DNA from: Bufo bufo
Lineage: Eukaryota; Chordata; Amphibia; Anura; Bufonidae
NCBI RefSeq assembly: GCF_905171765.1
Contig: NC_053390.1
Coordinates: 212,603,359 to 212,667,358, forward strand
Length of the DNA stretch: 64,000 nt
Direction: 5' to 3'
Of this stretch, positions 63,797 to 64,000 are shown one piece after another; position 1 is the stretch's first letter; each line of letters starts with the position of its first letter. Position numbers and translations under genes: made by a program. The notes beneath the pieces were generated by a model. That model was given only the letters and a program-made list of their open reading frames with translations, made no database searches and had not been told where the DNA came from.

Positions 63797-64000
63797 GGTT
63801 TAAAGGGGTTCTGCACTTTGTTTAAACTGATGATCTATCCTCTGGATAGATCATCAGCATCTGATCGGCGGGAGTCCGACACCCGGGACCCCCGCCGATC
63901 AGCTGATTGAGAAGGCAGCGGCGCTCCAGCAGTGCCGCGGCCTTCTCACCGTTTACCGCTGTCCGAGTGACGTCACAACTAATATCAACTTGGTGGGGCT
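63797..64000 (+). repeat. R2 repeat, cut by the window edge
   Basis: TTTAAAGGGGTTCTGCACTT, then CTCTGGATAGATCATCAGCA and GCCGATCAGCTGATTGAGAA. It contains a TGACGTCA octamer at 63968-63975. Confidence 0.7.

Overview
The window is a stretch of vertebrate, almost certainly anuran (frog or toad), nuclear genome. It holds one protein-coding gene: ANAPC5 (APC5, a subunit of the anaphase-promoting complex/cyclosome), on the minus strand. Sixteen coding exons can be placed from 62673 down to the stop codon at 9949. Together they give 699 codons that align collinearly with residues 70-755 of the vertebrate protein (alignment from memory of the family). The first exon, about 69 residues, and the promoter are not visible and should lie beyond 64000. 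Every internal exon has AG/GT borders and a matching phase, so the gene looks functional. The amphibian assignment rests on the exon sequences, on abundant DIRS retrotransposons, and on interspersed repeat families I recognise from frog genomes; it is inference.

Nearly everything else is transposable-element sequence in the introns and 3' flank. Layout: 1-9.5 kb is the downstream flank, with MITEs and a DIRS-type element (E1, 3516-7030). 9.6-10.2 kb is the ANAPC5 3' UTR and last exon. The 15.5-kb last intron (10161-25647) holds a stack of nested elements (10849-17690, including a 5.1-kb hAT transposon with a broken transposase) and a second DIRS-type element (E2, 19187-24696). The next intron (25811-33464) holds a hAT element (26054-32499) split by a third DIRS element (E3, 26687-32330), which still shows gag, reverse transcriptase/RNase H and tyrosine recombinase. 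33-36 kb carries three exons. The 10.5-kb intron 35665-46115 holds simple repeats, MITEs, a hammerhead-like foldback retroposon, a terminally truncated DIRS-derived tandem array (E4, about 42060-45130) and a small direct-repeat element inside that array. 46-63 kb carries the other eleven exons, separated by MITEs, two complete hAT elements with 8-bp target duplications, and two further foldback retroposons.

The most interesting material is of four kinds. (1) The DIRS elements show the diagnostic architecture of unequal inverted terminal repeats plus an internal complementary region that joins the reverse complements of both ends. E1, E2 and E4 appear to be a derivative lineage in which gag-RT-RNase H is replaced by a tandem array with a 60-bp (20-codon) period. 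(2) Several short foldback retroposons have a head followed by an inverted pair of tails, with hammerhead-ribozyme-like boxes; three have 10-16 bp target duplications. (3) A 690-bp element with 100-bp direct terminal repeats sits inside the tandem array, so its empty site can be read directly. (4) The end of the large hAT element is duplicated in inverted orientation together with its flanking target DNA.

All coordinates come from reading by eye. Exon borders should be right to the base; transposon borders with target duplications should be right to within 1-2 bases; other repeat borders are approximate.
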